Source of the DNA: Aphelenchoides besseyi
Taxonomy: Eukaryota; Nematoda; Chromadorea; Rhabditida; Aphelenchoididae
Direction: 5' to 3'
NCBI GenBank assembly: GCA_024699855.1
Contig: JAMPIQ010000002.1
Span: 7,626,001-7,690,000 of the forward strand
DNA length: 64,000 nt
Each line of letters starts with the position of its first letter. Position 1 is the first letter of the stretch. The notes below the pieces were generated by a model, which made no database searches, was not told where the DNA came from, and saw only the letters and a list, made by a program, of their open reading frames with translations. The position numbers and the translations under genes were made by a program. Below, in pieces: positions 28,237 through 37,779 of the stretch.

Positions 28237-31200
28237 ATGTCGTCGATGTTTAAGGGGATTTTGAAGTATCCGTGGACGGTAGGATCTTAAAATCAGATTG
28301 TGATACTCAGAAGAAAAAGCCTCCTGTTGATAACAGTTCTTCTATTTGGTTTTTAGGTTCAAATCGGCGGACGAGTTTATGATCAGCAGGAAATTCAAAA
28401 ACTGATTCCACAATTGGAAGAAACAGTCGAGAAAAAGGATCGATTGTTAAGACAAGCCCAACAACAAATCGACGCACAACAACATCGAATTGCGAAGTTG
28501 GAAAACGATGTCAAACAGTGGCAAGTAAGTTGAATTTTTATGAAAACGGTTTTTGTATTTACATTTTGTTCAGACAGAATGTGATAAACTGCGCTCTGTT
28601 CTCAATCTCAAAGCCGATAGCAACATGGCAACTCCGCCGGCATCGAAAACATCGCAGTCCGAAGAAATGCAAACCGACAACATTGAAACGGCAAGCTCAA
28701 AAGGATAATCGTAGAATGAAGAAGCTTCGAATTTCAGATACAAAAATCCGTTCTTCCCGAACCTCATGAGCGTTTAACGAAGAAATTGGCCGTTTCGGCC
28801 GAACCGGCTAAACTCGATCAACACAAAGCAACGTTGCAACATCATCCCAAATCTGCCGGCTCCAAACAATTGATTCGTGATGCCGTCCAAAAGAACGATT
28901 TTCTACGTCAACTAGCCAAAGAACAAGTAATCGAGTTCGTCGAGTGTATGTTCGAAATGAGGGCACGTGCCGGCCAATGGGTGATTCAAGAAGGCGAACC
29001 CGGAGATCGATTGTTCGTTATTGCCGAAGGACAATTGCAAGTGTCACGCGAAGGACAAGTTCTGGGCGTAATGAATGCGGGAGTTGTCTTCGGTGAACTA
29101 TCATTGCTTTATTTATGTAACAGGTAGTTTGAAATATTAAAACGAAGTTATACTTCAAATTCAAGGACCGCATCAGTGCAAGCAATCACCGACGTACTTC
29201 TATGGGTATTGAATCGTTCGACTTTCCAAATGATTACGATGCGAATGGGAATGGAACGGCATAGTCAACTCATGAACTTTTTGCATAAGGTTACGATATT
29301 CGAGAATTTAACTGAAGATCGAATCTCGAAAATGGCCGATGTGATGGATCAGGACTATTATGCGGGCGGTCATTATATTATACGTGAGGGTGAAAAGGGC
29401 GACACCTTCTTTGTGATCAATAGTGGACAAGTTCGTGTAACTCAACAGATCGATGGAGAATCGGAGGCACGAGAAATTCGAATATTGAAGCAGGGCGACT
29501 TCTTTGGTGAACGTGCACTTTTGGGCGAAGAGGTTCGAACTGCGTCGATTATTGCAATGAATCCGGGAGTCGAAGTGCTGACGTTGGATCGTGAGTCATT
29601 CCTCAAACTTATTGGCGATTTGGAAGCGTTAAAACGTGACTACGGTGATTTACAACGACGTGCCACGCATAGTGCTCGTTCCACGCATTCGGGGACCGGA
29701 ATCACATCATCGATCTCGTCGAATGCAATGGAATTGTCGTCACCAACAAAGACGAGTTTGCCTGAACCGATGGGCGAGTTTGCGGGTCTCCAACTTCGGC
29801 AATTGAAACGTATTGCAACTCTCGGGGTTGGCGGGTTTGGACGCGTCGAATTGGTTTGTATCAATGGCGACAAGTCGCGCACATTTGCGTTGAAAGCATT
29901 GAAGAAGAAGCATATTGTTGATACGCGACAACAGGAACATATTTTTGCTGAACGTAACATCATGATGGAAACGAAATCGGATTGGATTGTTCGGTTAGTT
30001 TAATTCGACTCTATTGTTCACGTTTAATTCATTCCAGATTGTATACGACATTTCGTGATAGCAAATACGTAAGTTTTTCCCGAAGATCTTCGCGATTTTC
30101 ATCTTGACATTTAGGTTTACATGCTTCTCGAAGCTTGTTTGGGTGGAGAACTGTGGACCACGTTGAGAGATCGTGGTCATTTCGACGACTATACTGCTCG
30201 TTTCTACGTGGCTTGTGTTCTTGAAGGCCTCGAGTATCTGCATCACAAGAATGTGGTCTACCGGGACCTGAAACCAGAGAACTGTCTGCTCACCGTTCAT
30301 GGCTACTTGAAATTGGTCGATTTTGGATTCGCGAAGAAACTTGCTAGTGGCCGCAAGTCGTTCACTTTTTGTGGCACGCCGATACGTTTCAGTTTGATTT
30401 ACATTAAAAACAGCACATTCGAGCACACCGAACAACCGAAAGCGAAAGAAACCGATTTTAGCGGTTTTCCCGGTTTTCAGTCTGAGCGAGGGCGCCAATT
30501 CAAATGGGAGTTTTCGCTTCCACGTTTTCGGCTACTCCTTGTAATTAGAACATGCAAATTACACACAGAACGGTTGTACGGTGTACTTGAAAACGTTTCA
30601 GTTCTTTAAAACCAAGAAATAGCGATCTCACAAAAATTTACTCGAAAATCTGCTTTTAGCAGAAAACATCTCCACAAACAAACAAAACAAACAACACAGT
30701 ACAGTACACGTAGATTAGAGTAGTTAAGAAACGGATTGCCGGATGAGGTTGTGGGAAATGGAATACCGGAGAAAGAATACCGAAAAATGACAGTTGAGCG
30801 TATTTTCACATTGTACGTGGAGAGTTGAGGTAGTACGTTGTTAGTCCTCGAATGTTTTCGTTGAGATTACCGACAATAACCTTCAAGTCTCCATTCCAAA
30901 TCGAATCATAGGTTTCAATTTGTTGATCGCGGTTCCATTCATCGACGAACAATACCTTGCTTCGAGCTGCGAAAACAAAGTCGGGTATTGGTTGGTGTTC
31001 ATCGGTTGTCGTTGATTGAGTCAATGGCGAATAACCGATCTAAACATCAATGAAAGACAATGTTTCGAAAAAGGAGACTTAGCACAAGGTTCAAGTCATC
31101 TCGCTTGAATTTCAAGTCTTCTCCAAGTCGTTTGATGATATCGACGTTCATTTGCATTTCGATGACTTTGGTTTCCAATTCGAGGAAGCAGTCATCTGTC

Positions 31201-33050
31201 ACGATAAAACGAGTTGTGGTTCGCCGCTTGATCAACTCGTTAGCCAAACCGACAACGAGTTGGAAATCGAATTTGACGGCCGCACAAACGACGAAATTGA
31301 TTGACGAGTACGTGAGCGTGGGCGAGTTTAGTTGGCGAGTGAGTTAAAACCGATGAGATTTCAATATGCATTGAGAGTTGAACAAACCGTATTGAAGTTC
31401 GTAAACTTCGGCCGCTTCGCATCCTTCAATTCGATTCCAAACTCACGCTTCCAAGTCTTTTTGCACGTTGAATAATGAGTATTCGCTAGTCGTTCACTCG
31501 GAAACAGGCGTCCGCAACTGGCACAATGTTTTGAGAGTCTATTGTCGGATCGATGAACGCAAGAAAAGTCAAAAACACGAAGAAAGCGGCTGATTAGTTC
31601 GTAAATTAAGGGATGATATGAGCGGAGTGTTCTCGAGCAGTTGCTGAATGTCAAGTAGTTTAAACTTTGTTCTGCCAAAATTTGGGTTATAAAACCTCAT
31701 TTCTGATAGCAATGGAGATGCACAGTAATGAGTGGATTGCAGTAAAATTAAAAAACAAATAACATTAACGCTTGTGAACGATTGTTTTTAATTGTGAGGT
31801 TTTAAGAATACGTAAGCCCGGAGATTATTCTGAACAAAGGTCACGATCAAGCCGCTGACTATTGGGCACTTGGAATCTACATTTGCGAGCTGATGCTCGG
31901 ACGACCGCCATTCCAAGTAAATGCATAGAATAATAGACGTTTTTAGCCATAAATTTCAGGCATCAGATCCAATGAAAACGTACACATTGATTCTAAAGGG
32001 AATTGATGCGTTAGAGATTCCAAATCGTCGAATCGGTAAAACTGCCACTGCATTAGTGAAGAAGTTGTGTCGCGACAATCCCGGCGAACGTTTGGGATCG
32101 GGATCCGGTGGAGTCAACGATATTCGTAAACATCGATGGTTCATGGTAATGAAAACAGTAGTCGAATTGATAACACACGATTTGTCTTTAGGGCTTTGAT
32201 TGGGAGGGATTGAGAACACGAACATTGAAACCGCCAATTTTGCCAAAAGTTGGAAGTCCATCGGATACCGCAAAGTAAGTGAACGAATTGATCGAATAAT
32301 CTCTTTTTTCTTTAGCTTTGATAACTATCCTCCCGATCAAGACATTCCACCGGACGAGTTCTCGGGATGGTATGTGGATTTGTACAGAGTGGCGCAAAAT
32401 GAATGTCTGTTTGGACAACATCTCTTTGGTGAATGAGGTTGCTGAGCAAGCCATATATTTTCCTGCTCTCCGTACCTTACGCTTGATGGTCATGCAAAAT
32501 CACAACAACGAAAATTTCTGAGAGTTTTCGCTTATTTTTCCCTTTGGGCTCAAACACGCAACCCAAACTTTTGATATTTCGTATCCCTTCTCGAGGAAGA
32601 TACGAACGAATTGGGCGTTTTGTTGATGGAAAAAGCCATGATAGGAAGAAGAGAAAGAATACGAGAACCGAACGAACGGTCCGTCTAATACGAATAGACG
32701 AAGAGAAAGTTTGTGTAAAGTCGGCAATCTCATTACATCCGCTGATTTCGTTTGAGTTAGACGAGAAAAACATCGAATTTTGTTGTTAATTTGATCGTTT
32801 CATTAAATTTTCGACTCTTAGGAAGAAGTGAAATTCGAATCAAAGGGAAAAATAAGCGAAAACTCTCAGAAATTTTCGTTGTTGTGATTTTGCATGACCA
32901 TCAAGCGTAAGGTACGGAGAGCAGGAAAATATATGGCTTGCTCAGCAACCTCATTCACCAAAGAGATGTTGTCCAAACAGACATTCATTTTGCGGCGCCC
33001 TGTGTTTGATCGACTCTGAAGTCTATGCTTTCAGGGACGAAGGATTCTAA
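28237..33050 (+). CDS. cGMP-dependent protein kinase (PKG, EGL-4/foraging type)
   Basis: Exons: 28237-28278, 28357-28524, 28574-28690, 28738-29123, 29166-29993, 30038-30068, 30115-30385, 31807-31916, 31960-32145, 32192-32274, 32316-32369, 33035-33050; 763 aa. Order: a leucine-zipper coiled coil (residues about 15-70, [20 protein letters not shown]); two cyclic-nucleotide-binding domains (about 150-270 FGELSLLY...NRTASV, and 275-395 [17 protein letters not shown]); and an AGC kinase domain from about 450 with [37 protein letters not shown]...SPEII and [11 protein letters not shown]. The C-terminal tail ends [18 protein letters not shown] then DEGF, recovered only by splicing across the inverted repeat in the last intron. 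Intron 28691-28737 uses a GC donor. Canonical splicing of the large intron 30386-31806 keeps frame but gives TPIQYV where kinases have TPEYV. Cytosolic cGMP effector; in nematodes PKG governs sensory behaviour and body size. Confidence 0.92.
30806..31700 (-). CDS. Nested antisense gene in a PKG intron; CCHC zinc-finger protein of unknown function
   Basis: Lies wholly inside PKG intron 30386-31806, on the other strand. Best model, read leftward: 31700-31579, 31538-31388, 31235-31086, 31039-30806; phases agree and give 218 aa. Exon 1 ([20 protein letters not shown]) joins exon 2 through a 40-nt GT-AG intron. Exon 2 encodes a CX2CX12HX4C finger ([21 protein letters not shown]) followed by a basic segment. 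Exons 3 and 4 encode a charged region ([14 protein letters not shown]) and a final domain with [17 protein letters not shown]. The acceptor of exon 3 is poor (no other AG for about 150 nt); sequence just before it also reads like coding, so that boundary may be wrong. I recognise no family. Could be a domesticated mobile-element gene or a real nested gene. Confidence 0.45.
32393..32546 (+). repeat. Left arm of a perfect 154-bp inverted repeat
   Basis: Begins CGCAAAATGAATG and ends TTTTCCCTTTG. Base-by-base reading shows it is identical to the reverse complement of 32841-32994. It starts 23 nt downstream of the donor of the last PKG intron. Confidence 0.95.
32841..32994 (-). repeat. Right arm of the perfect 154-bp inverted repeat
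   Basis: Reverse complement of 32393-32546 without a mismatch that I can find. The arms are separated by 294 bp (32547-32840), which holds no supported gene. The right arm ends 40 nt before the final PKG exon, so an unspliced transcript would fold into a long hairpin. Confidence 0.95.
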
Positions 33051-33526
33051 TTTACTTCTTCTTCATCATCAAACTTCTATAGTAATTCGAGCAGATTATC
33101 TCTAATTCTCCATTTTCTTCAAATTTGGACTCGTTCTCCGGGTTTCTTTTTGTCGTGAATATTCTCGTCGCTATCGCTCTTTTCTTGTCTTCATTCTCTC
33201 AGACTTGTTGTTTCGATTACCATTTCGTATTTTCCACCTTTTCAAAATCAATGAAAATTTTAACGTCTTCGGTGATTATTTCCCGTTTTAATCGAAGTTC
33301 CCGGTGTTGTTTATTGAAACTCTTCTAGCTACGTAATTCTACAACAAAGTTCTAACAAGACTCCAACTACTTTTCTCATTTCAATCAACATTCTTTATAC
33401 GAAAACTTCCACATCGTAAATAAAATAAGTAGAGAGTGCAAGGAAAAAACCACGTGGGCAAAAAACCAAGACTCGAATTTAACCAATATAGGAAAAGAAA
33501 TAAAACTGCTTGTTCCGTTGATGATC
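33051..33526. other. PKG 3' UTR and spacer before the retroelement
   Basis: AT-rich, with no open frame of note. It would have to contain any 3' LTR of the minus-strand element; I find no sequence here shared with the other flank of that element. Confidence 0.4.
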
Positions 33527-34537
33527 CTACTTGGGCCAGTTATCCTTGTCGTAGTGCGCGAACCTGACCGTTGGAAGTCCGTCCCATTGTTTCGACGCTA
33601 ACTCCTCGATTTCGGTTTCGGCGCGTCGTCTACTGAATCTCGTTCGCACTCGTTTGACCGGTTCTGTTTTTGTCCACAGCCATCGAATGGCCAGAAGAGT
33701 TGTAAGAACGCAAACCAAGGTGACGTGCAGAATCCACGCGTATTTCATCCAATGCGGTGGCCACACGTCTTCCAATTCGTCAATTAGTGTTCGATGTCGA
33801 AGTGACTGTAGGATCGGTTGGGCGTCGCTGTGTGCTTTCGCTGCGCGGTGTAAGTCCTCGATGATTCGGGTGTGCCATGAGTGCGATGTCGGTGAACTCC
33901 AAGCTCGAATGATTAGCTCTTCTGACCAGACTTTGACCTTCACTTCATCCGTTCGTTTGATCGGGTAAATTTCCAACCTTCCCATTTGATGGTTCACCCG
34001 TTGGTATTTGCCGTCGATTTTCAAGATGAGTTGTTCCGCCGGGCAGTTTCTTCGGTCGTGGTGTTCACTCACCTCCAGAGTCTCGGGATTCAGATACCAC
34101 TGTTGATAAGCATCTAACATTTTCGACTTGACCTTCGGCGTATGTTGGCATGTCGATGACTTCACGAATTCGATTTCGGTAAGCTCTGTGCAGATGTTGA
34201 TAAGCATTACGTCGTCACTGATTGTTTGAACATGAATCGCCGTTGTGTTGAACTGCTTTTGGACCCAACGTCTTGGGTTCGATTTGATTAAGTCCCGAGT
34301 TGCCGTAGCTGTTGCTTCGATCAATTTGCAGAGAGTTGAAACGGTTGGTTTGATCGCGTTCAATGTTTCGTGGATAGCGAATTGGTTCCTTGTCGTCAGT
34401 TCGTCGCTTGGCATTGCTCGAGTCCGACGTGTCCGAATCGAAACGGCGTAGTTCTGTGCTGTTGAGTTAAGCCAGTGACCATCGTGCCATTCACCTTCAG
34501 ATTTCACGGTGAGCATCATCTGATCTTCTGTATTGAT
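33527..34537 (-). pseudogene. Env-like C-terminal part after an in-frame TGA
   Basis: The same frame continues past the TGA for another 330 or more codons (ATG available at 34519) and ends at 33527. It encodes the rest of the ectodomain and one strong membrane segment at about 33690-33760 (ILHVTLVCVLTTLLAIRWLW), followed by a basic cytoplasmic tail, so the topology is type I with an anchor near the C-terminus. Only the TGA separates it from the upstream frame. Either it is disabled by that stop or the stop is read through. Confidence 0.55.
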
Positions 34538-36553
34538 TCATTGATTTTCTATCAGCATTCCTGTTCTTTGGCCTAATGATCGGAACTTTTGTGATTGTTC
34601 TTTTGTAGGTTTCCAAAGAGCGGCTTCGTCAGTTGACACGGAGCAGTAACCTCTTTGGAACTCGCAGTTGCTCAGGTCGGTCGCGATTGATGTTGCATGA
34701 GCGTTGTTGGCTTCCGCATAGATTCGGATGTTTTCAAGAACGCAATTTCGGGTTGTCACTTGAATTGGTCCCCAAAACAAGCTTCGAACTCGATTTGGGA
34801 AGTGACTCTCTTCAACTCGATCGTCCGTTCTCCAAACTGTGCCTCGTCTCTTGAGTTTGCCAAATGCACAGATTTTTTCGTCCACCATCTTCTGACACTC
34901 GTTCTGGTCCATCAGTCTCGAGTCGGTAGTCTTCGCGTGGTCTTGCGGGGAGCCGTCTGGATCGGTTGTCAATTCGTGTAGTTGCGTTTCGTGTCGACAG
35001 CGATGTCCGTTCACTTCATATTGCAAAGTGTTGATTTCGAATAATTCGACAACTGTTGGCTTCCCTTGGTGTTGTGTAATAAACGAGTAGTCGCACGTCG
35101 TAGTTGGTGGTAGTGACCACAAGATTGATAGCGCGTTTTTAGCGCAAATAAATGGCTGTTGCGTCCATGCCGTAAAGCAAACTAACGCAAAGCTCATTAT
35201 TACTGACAACAGAGTTGTCCACTGGCTGATCTTCTTTGCTGCCACTTTTGCTCTCCGTTGTGGTTTCGGATTTTCTTTTTCCTGTAGCTCGGGTTCATCC
35301 TCCAACTCGTCTTCGTTTGTCGTGATAGGTGTTCGGTTGGTCTTTGACGTTGGACATAACAGACGATGGTGGTTGCCGGCGCAATTTGCGCACTTTTTGT
35401 CACAATCTTTGGCGAAATGATCGTTTTGGCAGCATTTAAAACATCGCTTCAACTCCTGGAGTCGTTTGTATCGTTTGTCCACGGTATTGAATTTCATGCA
35501 TTGATGCGACAAATGATCTCCATCGTCGAACAAACATTTGCGTCGATTCGGTTCTTCTTTCTGATTTACCAACGTCCGCATCTTGTCGTCGGTCAAACCG
35601 TGTTTCGTGACAATTGGAATGCTCGAATCTGTGAACAGCTGTTCGATGTGTCGCAGCGCCTCGTAGAACAATGCGAGGCACCATGGATGAACTTGTATGG
35701 CTTTTACTCTGCGTAATTCCGAACTCGCACGTTCCGACAACTTTCTTTCCAACTCATGAATTATGATCGGATTGTCTAGGCTGATGTTGTGCTTTTTAAG
35801 TCGACGCTCAAGTCTCCGGATTTGTAGGTAGAAGTCTCTGATGTCACTCATTTGAAGGACTCGAGGAATCGCGTGAATTTCCTGGACCAGTTTGGTTTGA
35901 ACAAGATCTGGACGGTTGTACGCATCATCCAGTGACTGCATCATCTCGTCGTATTCATAAAAATAAAACCCATTGATGGTCTTTACTGCGTTACCTCGAA
36001 TAAAGCTCTTCAGGTACTGCGCTTTTGTCGTTTCCGACAAATTTGGTGAATCGTAGGCTGCCAAAAACCATTCTTTCCAGCTGGCGAATTCCAGCACATT
36101 CCCGTCGAATATAATCTGTTTCAAACTCGGCTGTTTGACTTCTGATGGGAATGCAAGCGTTTGCTGGTACGTCGAAATTGATTCCCTTGGATTCTGATTG
36201 TAATTCCGTTGGTACATTGTTGTTCTGCCGTACGTCGTGCTCGTTGCCATAACCGGGTCGTCTCGAATTGGATCCGTGCGTTGAATGTACGATTGAAAAT
36301 TGGTCGTTTGCATGTTTACTTGACTTGTTGCAGTTGTTTGAATCGGTGTTGCGCCCGGAACAATCAGTATTGGTTGTTCCTTTTGAGTCATCGGTTGTTG
36401 TTGTGTCACCGTATGTCGTGGCTCTTCCTCGGGCAAGTGAGCGGCATTTGTCGGGCGGTGAGTTGTCATTGCGGGTGCGGCATAACGGGTGTAAATGGAG
36501 TCATAATTGGCGAATGTCCGATTTACGTTGTTTTGAACGTGTTCGTTGATCAT
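34538..36553 (-). CDS. Gag core fused in frame to an env-like ectodomain (671 codons)
   Basis: One uninterrupted frame. The first 120 or so residues are Gln/Thr/Pro-rich. A gag core follows (about 36120-35700; LKQIIFDGNVLEFASWKEWF, then LKSFIRGNAVKTI), matching the DUF1759 type of BEL/Pao elements. Two zinc knuckles come next: CFKCCQNDHFAKDC and CANCAGNHHRLLC. After a charged spacer the frame enters a hydrophobic segment at about 35160-35230 (LLSVIMSFALVCFTAW), which looks like the signal peptide of a separate envelope gene, followed by a Cys-containing ectodomain. Gag and env are normally separated by pol; here they touch. The frame ends at TGA 34538-34540. Confidence 0.65.
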   Translation of the reverse strand: MINEHVQNNVNRTFANYDSIYTRYAAPAMTTHRPTNAAHLPEEEPRHTVTQQQPMTQKEQPILIVPGATPIQTTATSQVNMQTTNFQSYIQRTDPIRDDPVMATSTTYGRTTMYQRNYNQNPRESISTYQQTLAFPSEVKQPSLKQIIFDGNVLEFASWKEWFLAAYDSPNLSETTKAQYLKSFIRGNAVKTINGFYFYEYDEMMQSLDDAYNRPDLVQTKLVQEIHAIPRVLQMSDIRDFYLQIRRLERRLKKHNISLDNPIIIHELERKLSERASSELRRVKAIQVHPWCLALFYEALRHIEQLFTDSSIPIVTKHGLTDDKMRTLVNQKEEPNRRKCLFDDGDHLSHQCMKFNTVDKRYKRLQELKRCFKCCQNDHFAKDCDKKCANCAGNHHRLLCPTSKTNRTPITTNEDELEDEPELQEKENPKPQRRAKVAAKKISQWTTLLSVIMSFALVCFTAWTQQPFICAKNALSILWSLPPTTTCDYSFITQHQGKPTVVELFEINTLQYEVNGHRCRHETQLHELTTDPDGSPQDHAKTTDSRLMDQNECQKMVDEKICAFGKLKRRGTVWRTDDRVEESHFPNRVRSLFWGPIQVTTRNCVLENIRIYAEANNAHATSIATDLSNCEFQRGYCSVSTDEAALWKPTKEQSQKFRSLGQRTGMLIENQ

Positions 36554-37254
36554 CGGTGGTGTTTTGATTGAGAACTAAGGAACGATTTTTCGTTTTCCGT
36601 GGGTCTTGGTGACATCATACTCGCTCTTGATAAACGTTCTTTCTTCTTATCTTCGCGAATATCTGCTAACTGATTCTCGAGGATGTTCAGAGCCGATTGG
36701 ACTAATATGTTCCGGTCATCCAGCTGTCGACAAATGTCTGGGAGGTCGCACGTTTCCAAAAACGCGATGTACTCGTCTTCCGCCTTTGTACTTCGTTCAG
36801 CTGTTCGTCGTGTGTGCCACTCGTCGCCTAAGTCTTTGATGTGTTGAAGGTGATTGTTAATTTGTCCGTGGATTACACGGATTTGCTCGAGGACATTTTG
36901 GCAACTGTTGAAACGATCTTGTGGAGTTTGCGAAATGTCATCGGTAGTCGGCGCTTTGAATGGCCTCACGCAGTTTTTGATTTTCGAGTTTTATGGTTTC
37001 CACCTTGTCTTTGTACCGTTGACGTCTGGTCGCTTTGTCGTAATTAAATACGATCCCTTCGGTTTCTTCTTGACTCGGTTTGCGAACGACTTCCACGCTA
37101 TCTCGGCGTCGTCTCGTTACTGCTTTCGCGACTAACGGACGTTCGTGCCGGACTGCAACGGAGTCTGTAGTCGGTGGTTCAACTTGCTGCCGCTGGAATC
37201 GATCAGTCGGTCTGTAGATCCGTGGACGTTCTTTATTCGCCAGGATTGCGGACT
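36550..37254 (-). pseudogene. Gag N-terminal part, frame-broken
   Basis: From about 37254 leftward an open frame encodes a basic, Pro/Arg-rich segment that passes into a coiled coil near 36965-37030 (KVETIKLENQKLREA). The coding signal then moves to another frame, which runs from about 36968 to the stop at 36550-36552 and encodes a helical segment with LADIREDKKKERL. Its stop overlaps the ATG of the next frame in TGATG order. These are frame breaks of a decayed gag, although programmed shifting or re-initiation at 36550 cannot be ruled out. Confidence 0.5.
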
Positions 37255-37495
37255 AATGGATTTGCTGCGGATTCACTTCGTTCCGTGGGCGAAAGTGTCA
37301 AATGAACACTTGAACAAACCCACGAGTTCGGCTACTGTTGATGTCGGAATGCCGTAGACTCGGAGTAGCTGTTGCCTCAAATACACACAATTAATTGCCA
37401 AATAACGAAAGAGAGACGAAAGGTTGTTACGCAAATGAAAACGTCGAATCGCGTTGATTAGAGAGTTGATGTGTTAATGACACGTATGTGAATTC

Positions 37496-37534
37496 CTTTA
37501 TTCCAAGTTTTAAACTTGGCTTAATAAACCCGAA
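37496..37534. other. Perfect short palindrome near the retroelement flank
   Basis: Sequence near 37503-37519 reads CCAAGTTT-T-AAACTTGG, an 8-bp stem with a one-base centre. It is flanked by TTTATT on the left and AATAAA on the right, so each strand carries a possible poly(A) signal. It may be part of a degraded LTR or a transcription end. Confidence 0.35.
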
Positions 37535-37779
37535 ACAACAATCGCAAGAGGGGGTTACAAAAAAGGGGAGAGATGATTCGATAATCAGAAAGAAGCAAAA
37601 CAGCGGATCGACCGCGATCACAAACGCAAATCACGCCAAATGAAAGGAACGGAAGAGCGGATGCGTTGATCGCTTTTTAACGCACCCACCGGAAGAATGA
37701 ATCGGCTTTGTGTTCGATGTCGGACAACTTTGTTCAAATTATTGGACACAAGTAAATAGGTGGTCGGCCCCCCTTCGGG

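Larger units (their letters stand above)
33527..37300 (-). mobile_element. BEL/Pao-like retroelement relic with gag and env-like parts but no pol
   Basis: A minus-strand block whose coding content runs gag N-terminus (from about 37250), gag core with two CCHC knuckles (about 35350-35450), then directly an env-like glycoprotein down to 33527. No reverse transcriptase, protease, RNase H or integrase sequence lies between them. No matching LTR pair was found: 37380-37760 and 33050-33526 share nothing I can see. The reading frame is broken at about 36950, at 36550-36553 and by an in-frame TGA at 34538-34540. The right-hand limit is approximate. The gag fold (DUF1759-like region) points to BEL/Pao. 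An env-like gene is known in some nematode BEL/Pao elements. Confidence 0.7.

Noticed and set aside
30386..30609. Extension of the kinase frame past the activation loop
   Set aside because: Sequence loses all kinase character after CGTP and stops; the true continuation is at 31807.
32370..32436. C-terminus of PKG read through the donor into the left inverted-repeat arm
   Set aside because: The canonical tail GWDEGF is restored by splicing 32369 to 33035. The read-through end is treated as an intron-retention product only.
32544..32789. 81-codon plus-strand frame in the loop of the inverted repeat
   Set aside because: Overlaps similar frames on the other strand and has no domain; likely chance.
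33050..37760. A pair of LTRs flanking the gag-env block
   Set aside because: Comparing the two flanks by eye, I found no shared sequence. A local alignment would be decisive.
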